Assembly (NCBI GenBank): GCA_963556695.1
Contig: CAUWAG010000010.1
Span: 5,518,001-5,582,000, forward strand
Direction of reading: 5' to 3'
DNA length: 64,000 bases
From: Anthostomella pinea
Taxonomy: Eukaryota; Ascomycota; Sordariomycetes; Xylariales; Xylariaceae
Shown: positions 45,571 through 57,651 of the stretch, piece after piece
How positions within the stretch are numbered: position 1 is the first letter of the stretch
Layout: the number at the start of each line of letters is the position of its first letter
Made by a program: the position numbers and the translations under genes
The notes under the pieces: model-generated
The model's input: only the letters and a program-made list of their open reading frames with translations
Told to the model about the DNA's origin: nothing
Database searches by the model: none

Positions 45571-48500
45571 ATGAGCTCGGGAGATACTATCTCGACCAAC
45601 TCGTCCGAAACGCCAACGGAACATTCCGCGTCGACGGGGACCGAGCCCTCAACAGACGCCATGCCTCCCAATTCGCCGGGAAACGACGGCTCGCCGTCTA
45701 GGAAGCGGTCGGCTTCCACCTCAGAACCCAATGGCTCGGCAAAAATTGCGAAACGACGTGCGTCGAGGGCCTGTGTCAACTGCCGAAATAGGAAAGTGCG
45801 GTGCAATGTTGTGGAATGCACCCCTTGCAACAACTGCAGATGGAATGAGGTCGAATGCGTTGTGCAGGAAAGCCGTCGCCGAAAGTACGTCTTTTTTGCG
45901 CCCCCAGTCCCTTTCACTGCTTTGCGGAATCTCATATCCTATACGTTCCGCGGAGTGGAACTCCTTTCCAATTTCAGCCCATGAGTCCACGGGAGTTACA
46001 TCATTTTCCAGTCAGAAACATTTTCTCCTTCGTTTCCAAATCCCCAATTGAAGAGGTACGCTGAAAAACACCGCATACCACTCAAGAAAGGAAGAGCGAA
46101 AAAAAAATAAGATCCCAGACTTACATCACCGTCATCGTCGCGTGCTGCAGGAAAACTCTGTTTGAACAGACCTCGTCGGTATCCCACGATGCAACCACCC
46201 CGCAGCCTACCGAGGCACATTTGAAAGCGAAGGGCTCGGCGAATCCGGTCGCCATCGCGTCGGCAGCGGCGGCGCCAGCACTCGTGCGCCGGCCCAGCGA
46301 CAGCGACCTGTTCCAGACGTCGCCAGACACGTTTGATAATGACACAGATGAACAAGATCAAGTTTTGGTCAATGACTATGTCCCCAGAGGACAGACACAA
46401 CCTGAAGAAGCAGTCGCCCTACCCACACCTCAACAGCCACGCCAAGACCCGACGTTGCACGGCGGCAGCGTCGAGGGTCATGTTCCGCATCTCCTATGTA
46501 AGTTCGATTCCAGTGTGTAACTGGTCACCCCCCCTCGAGACTCCCGTCTTCACATATCAGAGGATCAACCCCAATGTCAACAACTTACTTCTGGGCTAGC
46601 CAGCTGCCATGCCGTAACTTGTTGCGGTAGGGTAGAGGGCGACTAGAAGCAAGTCGTGATATTAGGTACTCTATTATGAAACAAGAAGAATTGTTCAGCA
46701 AAAGGGGTGTTTAGTGATCACGGGGGACTTACACGTACTTATAGACCAACGGCCTGGTCTAGGGCCCGATCCAGTTCACCTACAGGCCAGTAACAACGGC
46801 TCGCGATACCCGAGCATATACCCTAGCCCGCCCCAGCGCCCGATGCCACAAGGCTCAAACTCAAACTTAGGCGCGGGCACCAACGCGCTCAAAACAGTGC
46901 AGCTCCGAAACTCGTTCGAATTGCCCGCCTTCATTCAGCCCATGCCAGCCAGGAACGGGCCTGGAGAGGTAAGATATCTTCAGCAGAAGGGCGCGCTGAC
47001 GTTGCCCAGCCTGGCGCTCCAGAACGCGCTGCTGCGCGGGTATGTCCAGTACGTGCACCCGTACATGCCGCTCATCGAGCTGCACGAGCTCCTGAGCATT
47101 GTCAATGCGCGTGACGGGCGGTGCGGCCAGATCAGCCTGTTCTTGTACCAGTCCGTGATGTTCGCCGCAGTCGCCTTCGTCGAGTTGAATTACTTGAAGG
47201 AGGCAGGCTTCACCGACAAGAAGGCAGCGCGGAAGGCGTTCTTCCTCAAGGCCAGGGTAAGAGCACATTGACGGCATGTGTGAGCATGTGGCGGCTTTGA
47301 CGGCACGTGTGAGCAGTGACGGAAAAGGATTTTCATTATTATTTATTTACCCTCATCCGCTCACGCACCCGAAGGCTGACTGACGGACATAGCTCCTGTA
47401 TGACTTCGATTACGAAAGCGACCGCCTCACACAGGTACAAGGCCTGCTGCTGATGACGTACTGGTACGAGACGCCGACGGACCAGAAGGACACGTGGCAC
47501 TGGATGGGGGTGGCCATCTCGCTGGCGCAACTGATCGGGCTGCACCGCGACCCGGCGCACAAGGGCATGCCACAGCGCAAGAAGAGGCTGTGGAAGCGCA
47601 TCTGGTGGTCGTGCTTCATGCGTGACCGGATGATCGCGCTGGGCATGCGGCGCCCTCTGCGCATCCAGGATGAGGAGTTTGACGTGCCTATGCTGGATGA
47701 GTCTGACTTCGAGATAGAGCCGCTGCCGGACGAGATCAAAATCGTCGGCCCCGAGTGTCCCCTCATGCGCGACGTCGGCCTGCAGCGCGAGCTCGCACTC
47801 TTGTGCATCGCTAAGGCCAAGCTCTGCATCTGCATCGGCCACATGATCAAGGCGTCGTACTCGGTGCTGAGCCGTGACAAGTCGCTGCCCGAGACCACCA
47901 CCAACAACACCATGCTGTTCCCCATCAAGCAGCTCGATAACGTCGAGAGCATCAACCGCTGCGACCGCGAGCTCAAGACCTGGGTCCGGAGCCTGCCGGC
48001 CTGCTGCCAACACAGGCCCCTATCGGCACACGACGTCGAGGGCGGCCGCGCTACCCTGGCCGTCCAGCGCAACCTGCTGCACCTGGTTTACCACAGCACG
48101 ATGTCCGCGCTGTACCGCCCGCGGTTCTGGGAGATGTTGGCGCAGGGGCAGGATATATCGCGGGTGCGCGTGTACGAAGCCGCCATGCACATCACATGCA
48201 TGGTACAAGAGCTCAGCGAGTTGCACCTTGTGAAGCGCCTGCCCACGACGGGCGTGACGGTCCTTATGCCGGCCATAATCATCCACCTGCTGCTTATGAA
48301 GAGCCCAGTGGAGCACATGTGTAATGCAGCCGTAAAGGGCTTTGGGGTGTGCATACGCGCCATGCAGAGGCTGCGCGAGATGTACTCCTCGGCCGATTAC
48401 GCCACCAAGTTCTGTTTGGGCACGCTGGGAAATGTGTACGTTTCGCTGTCGCAGCGTATTGACAACGAAGATTTCAAGTCGGCCGTCTTCGCGCATTTTG

Positions 48501-49087
48501 CGGCCATCGCCGAGGTGCCCGGTCGCGACATGACGACGCCGCCTCCGGACAACATCTCCTACCCGCAAGAGGTACCTTCTTTCTACCCCAATCCCAGCCC
48601 CTCGTATAACACCGGGGATTTGCTGGTTGTCACCGACCCAACTACTAATCCGGCGGCGGCCGTGCAGCAATTTCTCTCGCCCACAGAGCATATGGCCAAG
48701 GCAGAATCCGAAGCTCGCATGGGAGCGGGTTTGGGCTGGGGCTTGGGGCACTGCGACTCGCCGCCCAACAGCGATGGGTACGATATGATGAGGCTGGACA
48801 GCGCGAGCACGTCGTCTTTATCGGACGCGTCACACGACCACGACCACGACCAGCTGGCTATGGATGCCTGGCAGATACCGGTACACTGGGACAACTCCAT
48901 ATGGAGCCAGTTTTTTTATTTACAGGCGTGCGAGGGCGTTGGTGGCGGCAGTTATGATGGGGGTGCCGCTGGCCCAATGACAATGAATGACGGCGGCGCT
49001 GACGCTGGCGGCATGGGTTTGGGGAACGGACTATTTGTTAGGATGAGTGAAATTGAAGGGTCGGCCGATTTTTGGCCTGGATGCTGA
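45571..49087 (+). CDS. CTF1: Zn2Cys6 transcription factor, cutinase factor CTF1/FarA-FarB type
   Basis: A nuclear regulator of the family that activates fatty-acid catabolism and cutinase genes in response to long- or short-chain fatty acids. There are four exons: 45571..45884, 46151..46497, 46745..47256 and 47393..49087. The introns are 266, 247 and 136 bp; the protein is about 954-955 aa. The DNA-binding domain at about 68-96 is CVNCRNRKVRCNVVECTPCNNC followed by RWNEVEC, i.e. CX2CX6CX7CX2CX6C with one extra Cys where relatives have Gly. The linker CVVQESRRRKK is characteristic of the CTF1/FarA/FarB clade. The middle-homology (fungal_trans) domain contains YWYETPTDQKDTWHWMGVAISLAQLIGLHRDP, KRLWKRIWWSCFMRDR and ALGMRRPLRIQDEEFDVPML. 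The C-terminal about 200 residues are low in complexity and Asp/His/Gly-rich. The splice phases agree at every junction. CTF1-beta/FarB versus FarA is not resolved. Confidence 0.88.
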
Positions 49088-51559
49088 GGGGATGGCTTGC
49101 CTCTGGGGCTCAAGTGACGGTCGAGAAGTAACGACATTTGTTTTCGAACGGGGCACTGAGTTTTCCCGCGCATAGCGGAGTTGGTTCCTGGGCATAATGG
49201 AGTTGGGAGGAATTTGGGGGGGTTTCAACAACATGGCCCCAACGCTCAATGAGCTTTTTATGACCGGGCATTGGATGGGGCGTTAGCGGACTCGTGGCTT
49301 CGGAGGTGAGATGGGTTATACCCCATGATGAGGCGTCTGGAAGAAGATTAAAGAGCATGACTGGGGCACAATCCTTTTTTCTTCTTGATTTTCAACATGA
49401 GAGATTTCCGAGTTCGTAGGAGTTCAATGATTACTGATTTCGTATTGATCCAGGTCGTCGAGCATGCCTTGTGAGGCGCCAGCGATGCATTAGCGGGAGG
49501 ACACTGCGGTTCGTTCCGACGTCCATAGGAGTAAGTCGAAAAAGATGGATCTCTGAAGCCGCAAGAGTTGAATGTCATATTCAGGATGGTTCCGAATGTA
49601 TATGGCAGGCTATCGTGTTGCTGGTGGTGGCGACTTGATGAGGTCCAGTATCCATCAAAGTTATTGGATATTCCCGGTGAGGTGCTGGTATTGGATGTTT
49701 GTGGGAGGAGACAGGGCAGCTGACCCCGGGGATCTAGATATTTATATACATCGATGGAGCTGTGTAAGTCCTCCGAGCATCGTAAGACCGCTTGCGTACC
49801 TCGGGTACAGCACGAGGTGGTTGAGCGGAACCATGGCGGAGCTTAGGTAAGGTTGCTTAGGTAAGCGACTGGTGAAGTCCGCTGTTGCAATAGTACAGTA
49901 TTTCGTTGTACTACCGTAGTATCTCAGCTAAGGGGCCCTTACTACCGAGGTTAAAATCACAGTTACTGGCCTAAACCATACGGACGGTCTTCATTGTTTT
50001 TCTTTTGGCCTTGCATTTATTATTATTATTATTAGCGGTTCATCAATCAATGGTTCGTTGGAGCGGGTGGACGTGCGCTGCTGCTGCTGCTAGCTTAGGG
50101 ATGCTTGTTGCATGAAGGATTGCCGATGATGTGCAGCCAGCCGTCTGATGCACCTCCTGGTGAGTCCTCACTGCAGCTCATCCACTCTGCAGACTTCCTT
50201 GTTGATTACGTGCGCAAGAATCCCATGCCATCAATTTTCTTCAGGCTTGGGTTCTCTGGTGAAAGATATTGCTCATGGCAGGAAGATAACATGTGGAATA
50301 TCAACTCCCTCACGCTACCAGTAGCGTGCAGGTGTAGTCGCCAATAGATTGAGCTCTTCGGCCGGGCAGCGAGCGGACTGTCAGGAGCTGTCAGGCGCTG
50401 TCAGGGTCCAATCCGGTTGCTGGAGGGGCGGTTTATATTGACATGTTTTGAACCCCCAGGCGACCCCTGTTTGCTCAGATTGATCTCGCGCTGGGTTTGC
50501 GCGTCTAATGATGCACCAGAGCCTCCAGCAAACAATTCTGCTTCCTCCAGTCGCCAATATTTCCCTTCTTCTCTTGCGTATCCCTCAGGCTTGTCGGGTG
50601 CATAGGCGACAACAGTGAGGATATCAGGACAGGTCAGAGGGCGAGGGAAGCGATCCCTCTTCCGCGTCGGCTTTCCGGTATCCATCCTGCAGGCTGGTCA
50701 CCACTGCCAACAAACACTTCACTGCCAACGCTGCAACACTCCACTGCGCCTGTCTCTGTCTCTGTCAGTCTGTCTCGCCTGTCATCAATCTTCCCGTTGG
50801 CAGGCCTCAGGTGAGACACCCGTCATATTCATCCATTGATGGCCTCGCTTGTGACACTGACCACTTCCTGCCACCTTGGCCGTTCGACCCTTCGTTTCTT
50901 CTCGTGCCGATAGTTTGACAGGCCGCTTATTATTATTGCGCTATTACTTCAACGCCCTCCTTGCAGCAACGGCCAACACACAACAGCAGTCGCGTGCGCG
51001 CTTCGTGCTATCCCATCCTTTTTCATTCCGTCAATCTGTCGAACTTGTCTTACCAACTGAGACATACCTGCTTAAGTGCACCTAATCACTAAACTTCACC
51101 AATCGCTCCTTCAAAAAGCAGTAGCGCTCTCTCTCTCTCGTTCGTCCGCATCGTACACGTCACTTTGCGCCCCACGACACATCATAAAGTTCCCTGCTTC
51201 GCCCTCTACCGGTAGCTGCAGGTAGCCTTCGCGACCAAAAGACACTTGTTTCCACCTCCAGCCATCTTCCAGAACTGCGACGACCACTCGAGAACTACCT
51301 TACTGCTTTGTACAACCACTTGCCCGACCCTAAGGGACTGATCAGCTGAGGAAACCGTGGACGGGAGACAATATCGACAAATCGGAGAAATGAGAGCTTG
51401 CAAACGACTACTTCCACCCGGCGCTTCCAAACATGGGCGACTTTAGATAATCTGCTTCTCTCTAAAGAAACGGACAAGTCACATCGCACGGGCAATTCCA
51501 TCTCGGGTAGACGACGCACAACGAAATACCTGGACGACTAACCCGCAGCAATCATCACC
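49088..51559. other. Intergenic region and long leader of the KAR9/GAS2-type gene
   Basis: About 2.5 kb without a supported gene. It contains an ATT microsatellite (about 50017-50035), GCT repeats (50080-50092), a CTGTCAGG-type repeat near 50378-50406 and TCTCTC/CTGTCT pyrimidine tracts (50750-50780, 51125-51145) of a long fungal leader. Short frames show no similarity. Confidence 0.5.
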
Positions 51560-54500
51560 ATGTCCGACAAGCACATACTGATGCCCACCGGGCCACGAGG
51601 CACCCTCCGAGCTCGACGGGATCTGCGCTCCTCGTCGCAGTCCCCGGCTCGTCAGCACCGCTCGAGCGACGACCTCCTCTCCCGTCTCACACCAGCCTCG
51701 GCTGTAGAAGCGCTCCGATCTCCGACTGGTGCTCTAAAGACTTGCATAGACCAGGCCTCGGTTTCTGAGCAGTCTTTCGCTATGAGAGCCGCTCTTGCGT
51801 CCAAACAGATTCAGGATTGGCTGGACGAGCTGAACGACTGGCCTTGGCCTTCAAGTGGTGGTCCCGTTGGTTTCGAGATGCCTTCTGCTAAGAGAAGGAA
51901 GCTGTCCGAACCTGAGACACCACAAGACAGCCCCAAAGGCAAGCTCCCTGAGTCTGCTCCTTACGCCGACACCAGCTACGTGGGCAGTCTTCTTGAAGCC
52001 GATGTGGTTCGCTACGAGAGACGAGTTGAGCAGATATACCGTGATATGGAAGGGTTGGGTCTGGAAGAGATCAAGACACAGGTCTTACACAATCACATTC
52101 TGCCCCTATCACGGCCAGGTACACCCTTCTCTGACGGCGGCCGCTCAGTCGGTTCTGCCTTTTCGTTTGCCAGGATGGAGGATCTGACGGCTGTCGTCAC
52201 TGCCATCACTGTCCAAGCCTTGCCGAACCTATCAAGACTGTCAAGACTGCTGAATACTTGGAGTGTGCGTTTGCTCGTTTTGCGCAAAGTTCCGCCCCTG
52301 CTCAGCATGATAGCGGATGCAGAGATCGCACTGGGCTCGGGCTGGAGTGCACTTGATTTGTCAGATCACAACGCTGCTAATCTGGAAAGAGAAGAGGGAA
52401 CTCCAGCAGACGGGCCATCTTTCCTCTCACGAAACGAATTCAACGTCATCAGACGTGTGCTGCAGCAGAAAGTGACGACACCAGGACGAGATCTTGATTC
52501 CATGCTTGATGCCCTTGAAGGAATGATGGATACCCTACCAGATGAATGGCTAGATCGCATGGAAAGAATCGAACGGGACTATGCAGAGTGGGTGACTACT
52601 GCAGAACGCCAAGTCCAAGAGGGCGAATGGGCTGAGGTATCAAAGCCTACTACGTCTGTCGAACCTCCTCTTCAACTAGACACCACACGACCAAAAATTC
52701 AAATCCAGGAACCAAGCCCGACTAAGCAATCATTAAACGCTCCTGAGAGTAACCGATCGGCTTCGCGTAGCCCAACGTCAGACTACTCATCTGTGACGAG
52801 TGAGCACACTGATCCTCGTGATCCTCCAAGCCGCAGATCCTCGGCCGAAATCATTGACGACACCCTTGGACAGGGTGCAGTCAGAATATTGGTAGACGAG
52901 CCGGACAAGAGCATTTCAGGGTCGACTTCACAAGTGGTGGACTTGACTCAACACGCGGCACACCAGCACGAGGTAGACACCGGAGCTGTGGCTAAGGACC
53001 CGAGTCTAGACTATGATGGTGTTCGTGAGTCAAGACAGACAAAACCGGACGCCTCGGACTTCAAAGTCACCGAGGATCCCCCACGCTTCTTTGCAACTCA
53101 AGAATCTCGTGGTTCCATCTACGACGGATCTGAAGATGTAGAGGCATTTGAAGATGATCGAGTCAGCCTTATTCTGTCAGAAGTCCATCACAACATAGTT
53201 CGTGCACCTCGTGCAGACTCTTCAAGGCTGGAAGAACTCTTGCTAAAGCCAGCCTCCGACGATGAATTCGAACCCTCAGTTCTGGAGTCCGTAAACGAGG
53301 AGGACGAAGAGCTCGATCTACCTCCTGCGCGGCTTGTGAAAGAGAGAAGCAGCCAGGCCTCGCTCACTTCCACTTTGCTACATGAACCCTCCAGCAATTT
53401 TCCAGATCATTCGGACAATATGCCCTACAGAGAAGATTCAGTTGAGTTGGAGCTTCCACGTTTACCAGATCCTAATGAACCATTCTCGAGTGATGCTCTC
53501 AGCCCACCAAGCTCACCTCCGCTACGATACAAGCCAAGATCTACGTCGGTCACTTTCAAGGATCACCCAGAGGTAGCACCACTCCCAGAAGTAGGCGGAA
53601 CTCCACCCGGCAGTCCTCTCCAACCACCAGATGTCTTTGACCCTGACACGTCATTCGACTGGGAGAGTCAGCTACACAGCCCGGGTCGCATGAGTACCGT
53701 CAGCACAACTAGTGATGACGATCACCTTCACCAACAGATACGAGATGTGCTTCAGAATATCCCGGTCAAGATCTCCATGACGAAATCACGAGTTAACTTG
53801 AACCCCCCTGATTTCCAACATCCCACGCGACCTAAGGCTACTAAGAGCTCAGAACCTCTGCGCCGTAGTGGGTCGAGCCTTTCTTCGCGAGCGGAGACTC
53901 CTTCGTACTCTCGAGCAGGAACCCCTTCCTATTCACGCAGTGGGACCCCCTCATTCATGTTGGCGCCAGTGCGGGACGCTCGTCCCAGGTCGAAGAGCAG
54001 TCAGGGAATCAGGATTTACCATCTATCCTCGCGGTCTGGAGAGCCGCCTATCAAGCTCTTTATTCGGACCGTGGGAGAAAAGCAAGAGAGGGTCATGGTT
54101 CGCGTCGGTGGTGGATGGGCTGATCTGGGCGAATACCTGAGAGACTATGCTTCACATCACAGTCGTCGATCCAAGGGCGAGGGCAAGGTTGAGCTCATAG
54201 ATTCTCCCTCTGTGGCTAATGGTCGATTGGGGTCCAGTCCCGCAAGCCGGCCGGGGTCGGCCATGGACTCGCCAATGACTCCTCTTGGAGTCCGGAAGAC
54301 TAGAAAGATTTCGGGCCAAGAAGGGCCAGGCAGACTCCCAAAGATGCCGTGGGCCCCTGACACCGAGGATAACGATGAGCCATCTTCAAGTACGTCTGCT
54401 AGGTCGCGCGCTTCGTCTCACGTCGACTGGGACGAAGAAGACAGCTCCCTCGGTCTAGCTGGGCCGAAAGCCCCCAAGCGAGCGGAATTGGACGATGAGA

Positions 54501-54649
54501 CACGTGCTTGGGTACAGAGTGTGAAGCAGAAGGTTCGCGTCGCTAGTGGCGAACGAACCGCCGCCTCTGAACCAAAGCTGGACAACAAGTCAAGTTTCAG
54601 CGACATGGGCAAGGTGGGAAGTACGAAACGGTTGTTCAGGAAGAACTAG
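51560..54649 (+). CDS. KAR9/GAS2-domain cytoskeletal protein
   Basis: A single-exon 1,029-aa protein. The N-terminal about 300 residues are predicted helical (LASKQIQDWLDELNDWPWP, VRYERRVEQIYRDMEGLGLEEIK, LPDEWLDRMERIERDYAEWV) and resemble the KAR9 region of filamentous fungi. The central about 500 residues are Ser/Pro/acidic and disordered. At about 816-868, IRIYHLSSRSGEPPIKLFIR, then RVMVRVGGGWADLGEYLRDYASHH, is a good match to a GAS2-related (GAR) microtubule-binding domain, including the VRVGGGW core. Kar9 proteins link microtubule plus ends, through EB1, to actin or myosin V for spindle positioning; a direct microtubule-binding GAR domain fits that role. Just before the GAR domain, S-R-A-G/E-TPSYS is repeated four times (SRAETPSYSRAGTPSYSRSG). 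I see no strict SxIP EB1 motif. GAR is confident, KAR9 identity moderate. Confidence 0.78.
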   Translation: MSDKHILMPTGPRGTLRARRDLRSSSQSPARQHRSSDDLLSRLTPASAVEALRSPTGALKTCIDQASVSEQSFAMRAALASKQIQDWLDELNDWPWPSSGGPVGFEMPSAKRRKLSEPETPQDSPKGKLPESAPYADTSYVGSLLEADVVRYERRVEQIYRDMEGLGLEEIKTQVLHNHILPLSRPGTPFSDGGRSVGSAFSFARMEDLTAVVTAITVQALPNLSRLSRLLNTWSVRLLVLRKVPPLLSMIADAEIALGSGWSALDLSDHNAANLEREEGTPADGPSFLSRNEFNVIRRVLQQKVTTPGRDLDSMLDALEGMMDTLPDEWLDRMERIERDYAEWVTTAERQVQEGEWAEVSKPTTSVEPPLQLDTTRPKIQIQEPSPTKQSLNAPESNRSASRSPTSDYSSVTSEHTDPRDPPSRRSSAEIIDDTLGQGAVRILVDEPDKSISGSTSQVVDLTQHAAHQHEVDTGAVAKDPSLDYDGVRESRQTKPDASDFKVTEDPPRFFATQESRGSIYDGSEDVEAFEDDRVSLILSEVHHNIVRAPRADSSRLEELLLKPASDDEFEPSVLESVNEEDEELDLPPARLVKERSSQASLTSTLLHEPSSNFPDHSDNMPYREDSVELELPRLPDPNEPFSSDALSPPSSPPLRYKPRSTSVTFKDHPEVAPLPEVGGTPPGSPLQPPDVFDPDTSFDWESQLHSPGRMSTVSTTSDDDHLHQQIRDVLQNIPVKISMTKSRVNLNPPDFQHPTRPKATKSSEPLRRSGSSLSSRAETPSYSRAGTPSYSRSGTPSFMLAPVRDARPRSKSSQGIRIYHLSSRSGEPPIKLFIRTVGEKQERVMVRVGGGWADLGEYLRDYASHHSRRSKGEGKVELIDSPSVANGRLGSSPASRPGSAMDSPMTPLGVRKTRKISGQEGPGRLPKMPWAPDTEDNDEPSSSTSARSRASSHVDWDEEDSSLGLAGPKAPKRAELDDETRAWVQSVKQKVRVASGERTAASEPKLDNKSSFSDMGKVGSTKRLFRKN
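53881..53955 (+). repeat. In-frame short repeat (TPSYSRxG) in the KAR9/GAS2-type gene
   Basis: Four consecutive imperfect copies of about 24 bp encode SRAETPSY, SRAGTPSY, SRSGTPSF. They are Ser/Thr-Pro rich, so potential phosphorylation sites just upstream of the microtubule-binding domain. Confidence 0.75.
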
Positions 54650-56041
54650 GAGCGACTATACGACCGTTAGCATACTTTTTTCAGGAGCATTGATAGATAG
54701 GACTGGTGTGTACTACTGGAAGGGGGGAGGGGACTTCGAGGCATAGATACCCTGATGAAGGTGTTCATGTGCATACAGGCCGGTGTTCAAAGGTCATACC
54801 AGCAGGCTCCTGCAGCTTGCTTTTTCCTTTCCTTTTGCTGTCGACAGGGCTTCAAGCAAGCATTGTCATCTATCAATACCCATGTTCATACTTTGGCTTT
54901 CTGTAGGAGACGTAGGTCTACGGAATGAAAGCATTCAAATCACGTTGTTCAATGTGAATCGTATGACTAGTTGGGGTCGCTACCTATGTAGTACATGATT
55001 GTATGGGTTTCACTTGAGCTCTTACGCTGTTGTTGTTACCGGGCGTAAGATGGAAAGAAGGATGAGGCCTCGTAGTAGCCGAGGACCAAAATGACTATCG
55101 GACTGTTTACTGAAACCTCTATCCACGCAGAAAGTCCGTGTCGATCATCGGTGTCTGTCACACAAAAACGAGGACCCGCATGCATCGATACAGGCTCCGA
55201 CTCCTTGACTACATCCGCCCCCCTAGGTAATAAGGGTCAAGGAGGGGATTTCCACATATGCACGGCATATTGAAAAAGTTAAAAGGGGCAGCTCCTTGTC
55301 AAGCTACTGGTGTGATAAGCGCCATAGCTGCAGGCTTCCCGCTGTCCGTTCAACCTAATTGGAACTTCACGCACGCAAGCTGAGGCATTGCGCTGTCTAC
55401 TGCCATACTGTATGCATGGAACAAAGCTCCCCTCCATCGACGGCACTGCCGCGTTTGAACTTCGAAGCTCATATTGTTTTGACTGGTTATGTCGCATGCA
55501 TACGCATCCCAGGACCGAGGTTGGGGAAGCCCGCGATGCAAGGGCTCATACCGTATGCCGCGAGACATTTCAAACGCGATACCCTTGGTCAAACCGTGAC
55601 ACAAGTCGAGCAATGGAGAATCTAAGCGATAAACTGGTTAAGAGAGTCATCGGATTAGCGAGCTCCTGGTGGATCGGCTGGTTGGAGGACTGTACAAGAC
55701 ACCAGTCTATGACAGCTGGAGGCTCTATGGCAGGCCTCACAGCAGTACTATATACGCGAGGCAAGACCTCTTTGTTCGATATGCATCCCGGTGCAACGGT
55801 ACAACAACTCCAACAAGCACAGGACGAAGCCGCTACCCCGCCAGGCTTAGCAATCCATACCTGCAGCTGCAAGTGCTTACAATAAGTTCCATTGCGGCAG
55901 TCAGCAGCTTCAGCTGAGTAATCAGACCATTGCAAACCTAACGACTCAAGTACTTAAGTCATCGAGGCGCGCTTTCTGACTTCGGACTCTCGTTTACTCC
56001 TACACACCCCCAGAAACAGGTCACTCGACAGACCCGCGAAG
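54650..56041. other. Intergenic region, no supported gene
   Basis: About 1.4 kb. Overlapping frames at 55279-55935 on both strands are mutually exclusive and have no similarity. The segment near 55950-56041 is the likely leader of the FAD oxidoreductase gene. Confidence 0.5.
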
Positions 56042-57564
56042 ATGGCACCGACAGACATAGCCAAGCTCCAGGAGCACCTGGCCCAGCACCCGAGCATTAA
56101 GCTCATCACGCGCGAGGACCCCGACTTCGAAGCCGTGCGGGCATGCTTCGTGAAGCGCCCGGCCAAGCCGTCCGCCATTGCCCGCCCCCAGTCCGCCGAG
56201 GACGTGCAGGCCTTGGTCCGCTACTGCGTCGGTAACGGCGTCGACTTCAACGTCCGGGCCGGGGGGCACGACTGCGCGGGTCGGAGCCAGGTGCACGACG
56301 CCCTGACCATCGACCTGCGAGACCTCCACCACGTGCGCATCAGCGACGACAAGACGACCGCGAGCGTCGGTGGCGGCATCCTGTTCCGCGAGCTCACCAA
56401 GGCCCTGGGCGAGGAGGACCTGGTCACTCCTGTGTAAGTACTTACCACTCGCGCATCAAATGGGTTGCACCCGAGATGTCCGGCGCGGTACTGTAACGGC
56501 GCTGATGCGAGGGCGAACAGGGGCACTATTGCCTCGGTCGGCTACGTTGGCTGGGCTATACTTGGGGGTTACGGCCCGTTCTCGACGAGCTATGGTCTGG
56601 GAGCCGACCAGATCGTTGGCGCCAAGCTCGTGGATGCGAAAGGCGAGCTCATTGACGCTAGCGAGGAGCTCCTGAAAGGCATACGCGGAGGTGGTGGTAT
56701 CTTTGGGGTCATCGTCGAGTTGACGGTAAAGGTCTACCCCTTGAAAGAGGTGAGTTTATTCGTTCACCCGGGTCAGCTTCAGGGTTGTTGCTAAAGACAA
56801 TGCTTCCCGTCTGTTAGCTCCTCACGTCGTTGCTGGTCTTCAAATCTGGAGATCTAGTGAAGGACTGGACGACGTATACCCAAGGCTTCGAGGACCTGGT
56901 CGCCAAGGGAGATTTCCCCACAACTCTGAGCCTCCAACCGTTCGGCATCGAGTTTCCAGGGGCCGGGAAGGTGCTCGCCGTCGGCGCCACCTGGTCGTCC
57001 CCGGACCACGAGGAAGGCCGGAAATGGATCGACAAGATCGCATCCGAGCTGGGCGTCTGCGTCATGAACTCGCCCGCGCCGATGTCCCTGAATGCCTACT
57101 GCGAGGCCAACGAGAAGATGGTCGCCCACGGCTCGTACGGCCGCGCCCACACCCTGAGCTTCAAGAGGTTCACCCCCAAGATGTCGGAGATCCTGGGCAG
57201 GCACACAGAGCTCCTGCCGGGTGGGGGTATAGCCTTCTGCGTGCACATGCTGCGCGCCCCGGCCGCGAGCGAGCAGTCCGTATTCGGCGCCCGCGTTCAG
57301 CACCAGATGCTCGAGCTGATCTCGCTGACACCCGACGAGACGCTCGAGGCGAGGGGCAATGACTGGGCGTTAGCGGTTAAGAAGGATCTGCTGGAGCAGG
57401 AACCGGAAAATATCTTGGAGTCCTCGTTCGTGCCGCTGCTGGGCGAGGATGATGCTAATTATAAGAAGGTCTATGGGCCGCACTACGAGACGCTGGTGCG
57501 GCTCAAGAAGAAGTATGACCCGGAGAACGTGTTCAGGCATGCTGTGCCGAAGATACTGGGATAG
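56042..57564 (+). CDS. BBE-like FAD-linked oxidoreductase
   Basis: There are three exons: 56042..56433, 56521..56749 and 56818..57564. The introns are 87 and 68 bp; the protein is 455 aa. The N-terminal half is a PCMH-type FAD domain. It contains ARPQSAEDVQALVRYCVGNGVDFNVRAGGHDCAGRS (residues about 45-82, with the His of GGH the usual covalent FAD attachment), SVGGGILFRELTKAL, VGYVGWAILGGYGPFSTSYGLGADQIVGAKLV and GGGGIFGVIVELTVKVYPL. The C-terminus ends KKKYDPENVFRHAVPKILG, matching the berberine-bridge C-terminal motif (L..YDP.N.F). There is no signal peptide, so a cytosolic enzyme is likely. The Cys that gives a second flavin bond in true BBEs is not in its usual place, so flavin linkage is probably single. 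Substrate unknown; such enzymes often oxidise sugars or secondary metabolites, but no biosynthetic cluster surrounds it. Confidence 0.88.
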
Positions 57565-57651
57565 ATTTTATGTAGAGTAGGTTGAATTTTACCGAGATCT
57601 CGCTCAATATTATGCTATGTCGAACGGTCGCCCATCAGAACGCAGGCTATA

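Noticed and set aside
47339..48072. Minus-strand frames opposite the CTF1-type regulatory domain
   Set aside because: Shadows of the sense exon that encodes the conserved fungal_trans domain.
45571..57564. Secondary-metabolite or cutin-degradation gene cluster around the CTF1-type factor and the BBE-like oxidase
   Set aside because: No synthase, transporter, P450 or cutinase gene lies nearby; the neighbour is a cytoskeletal gene.
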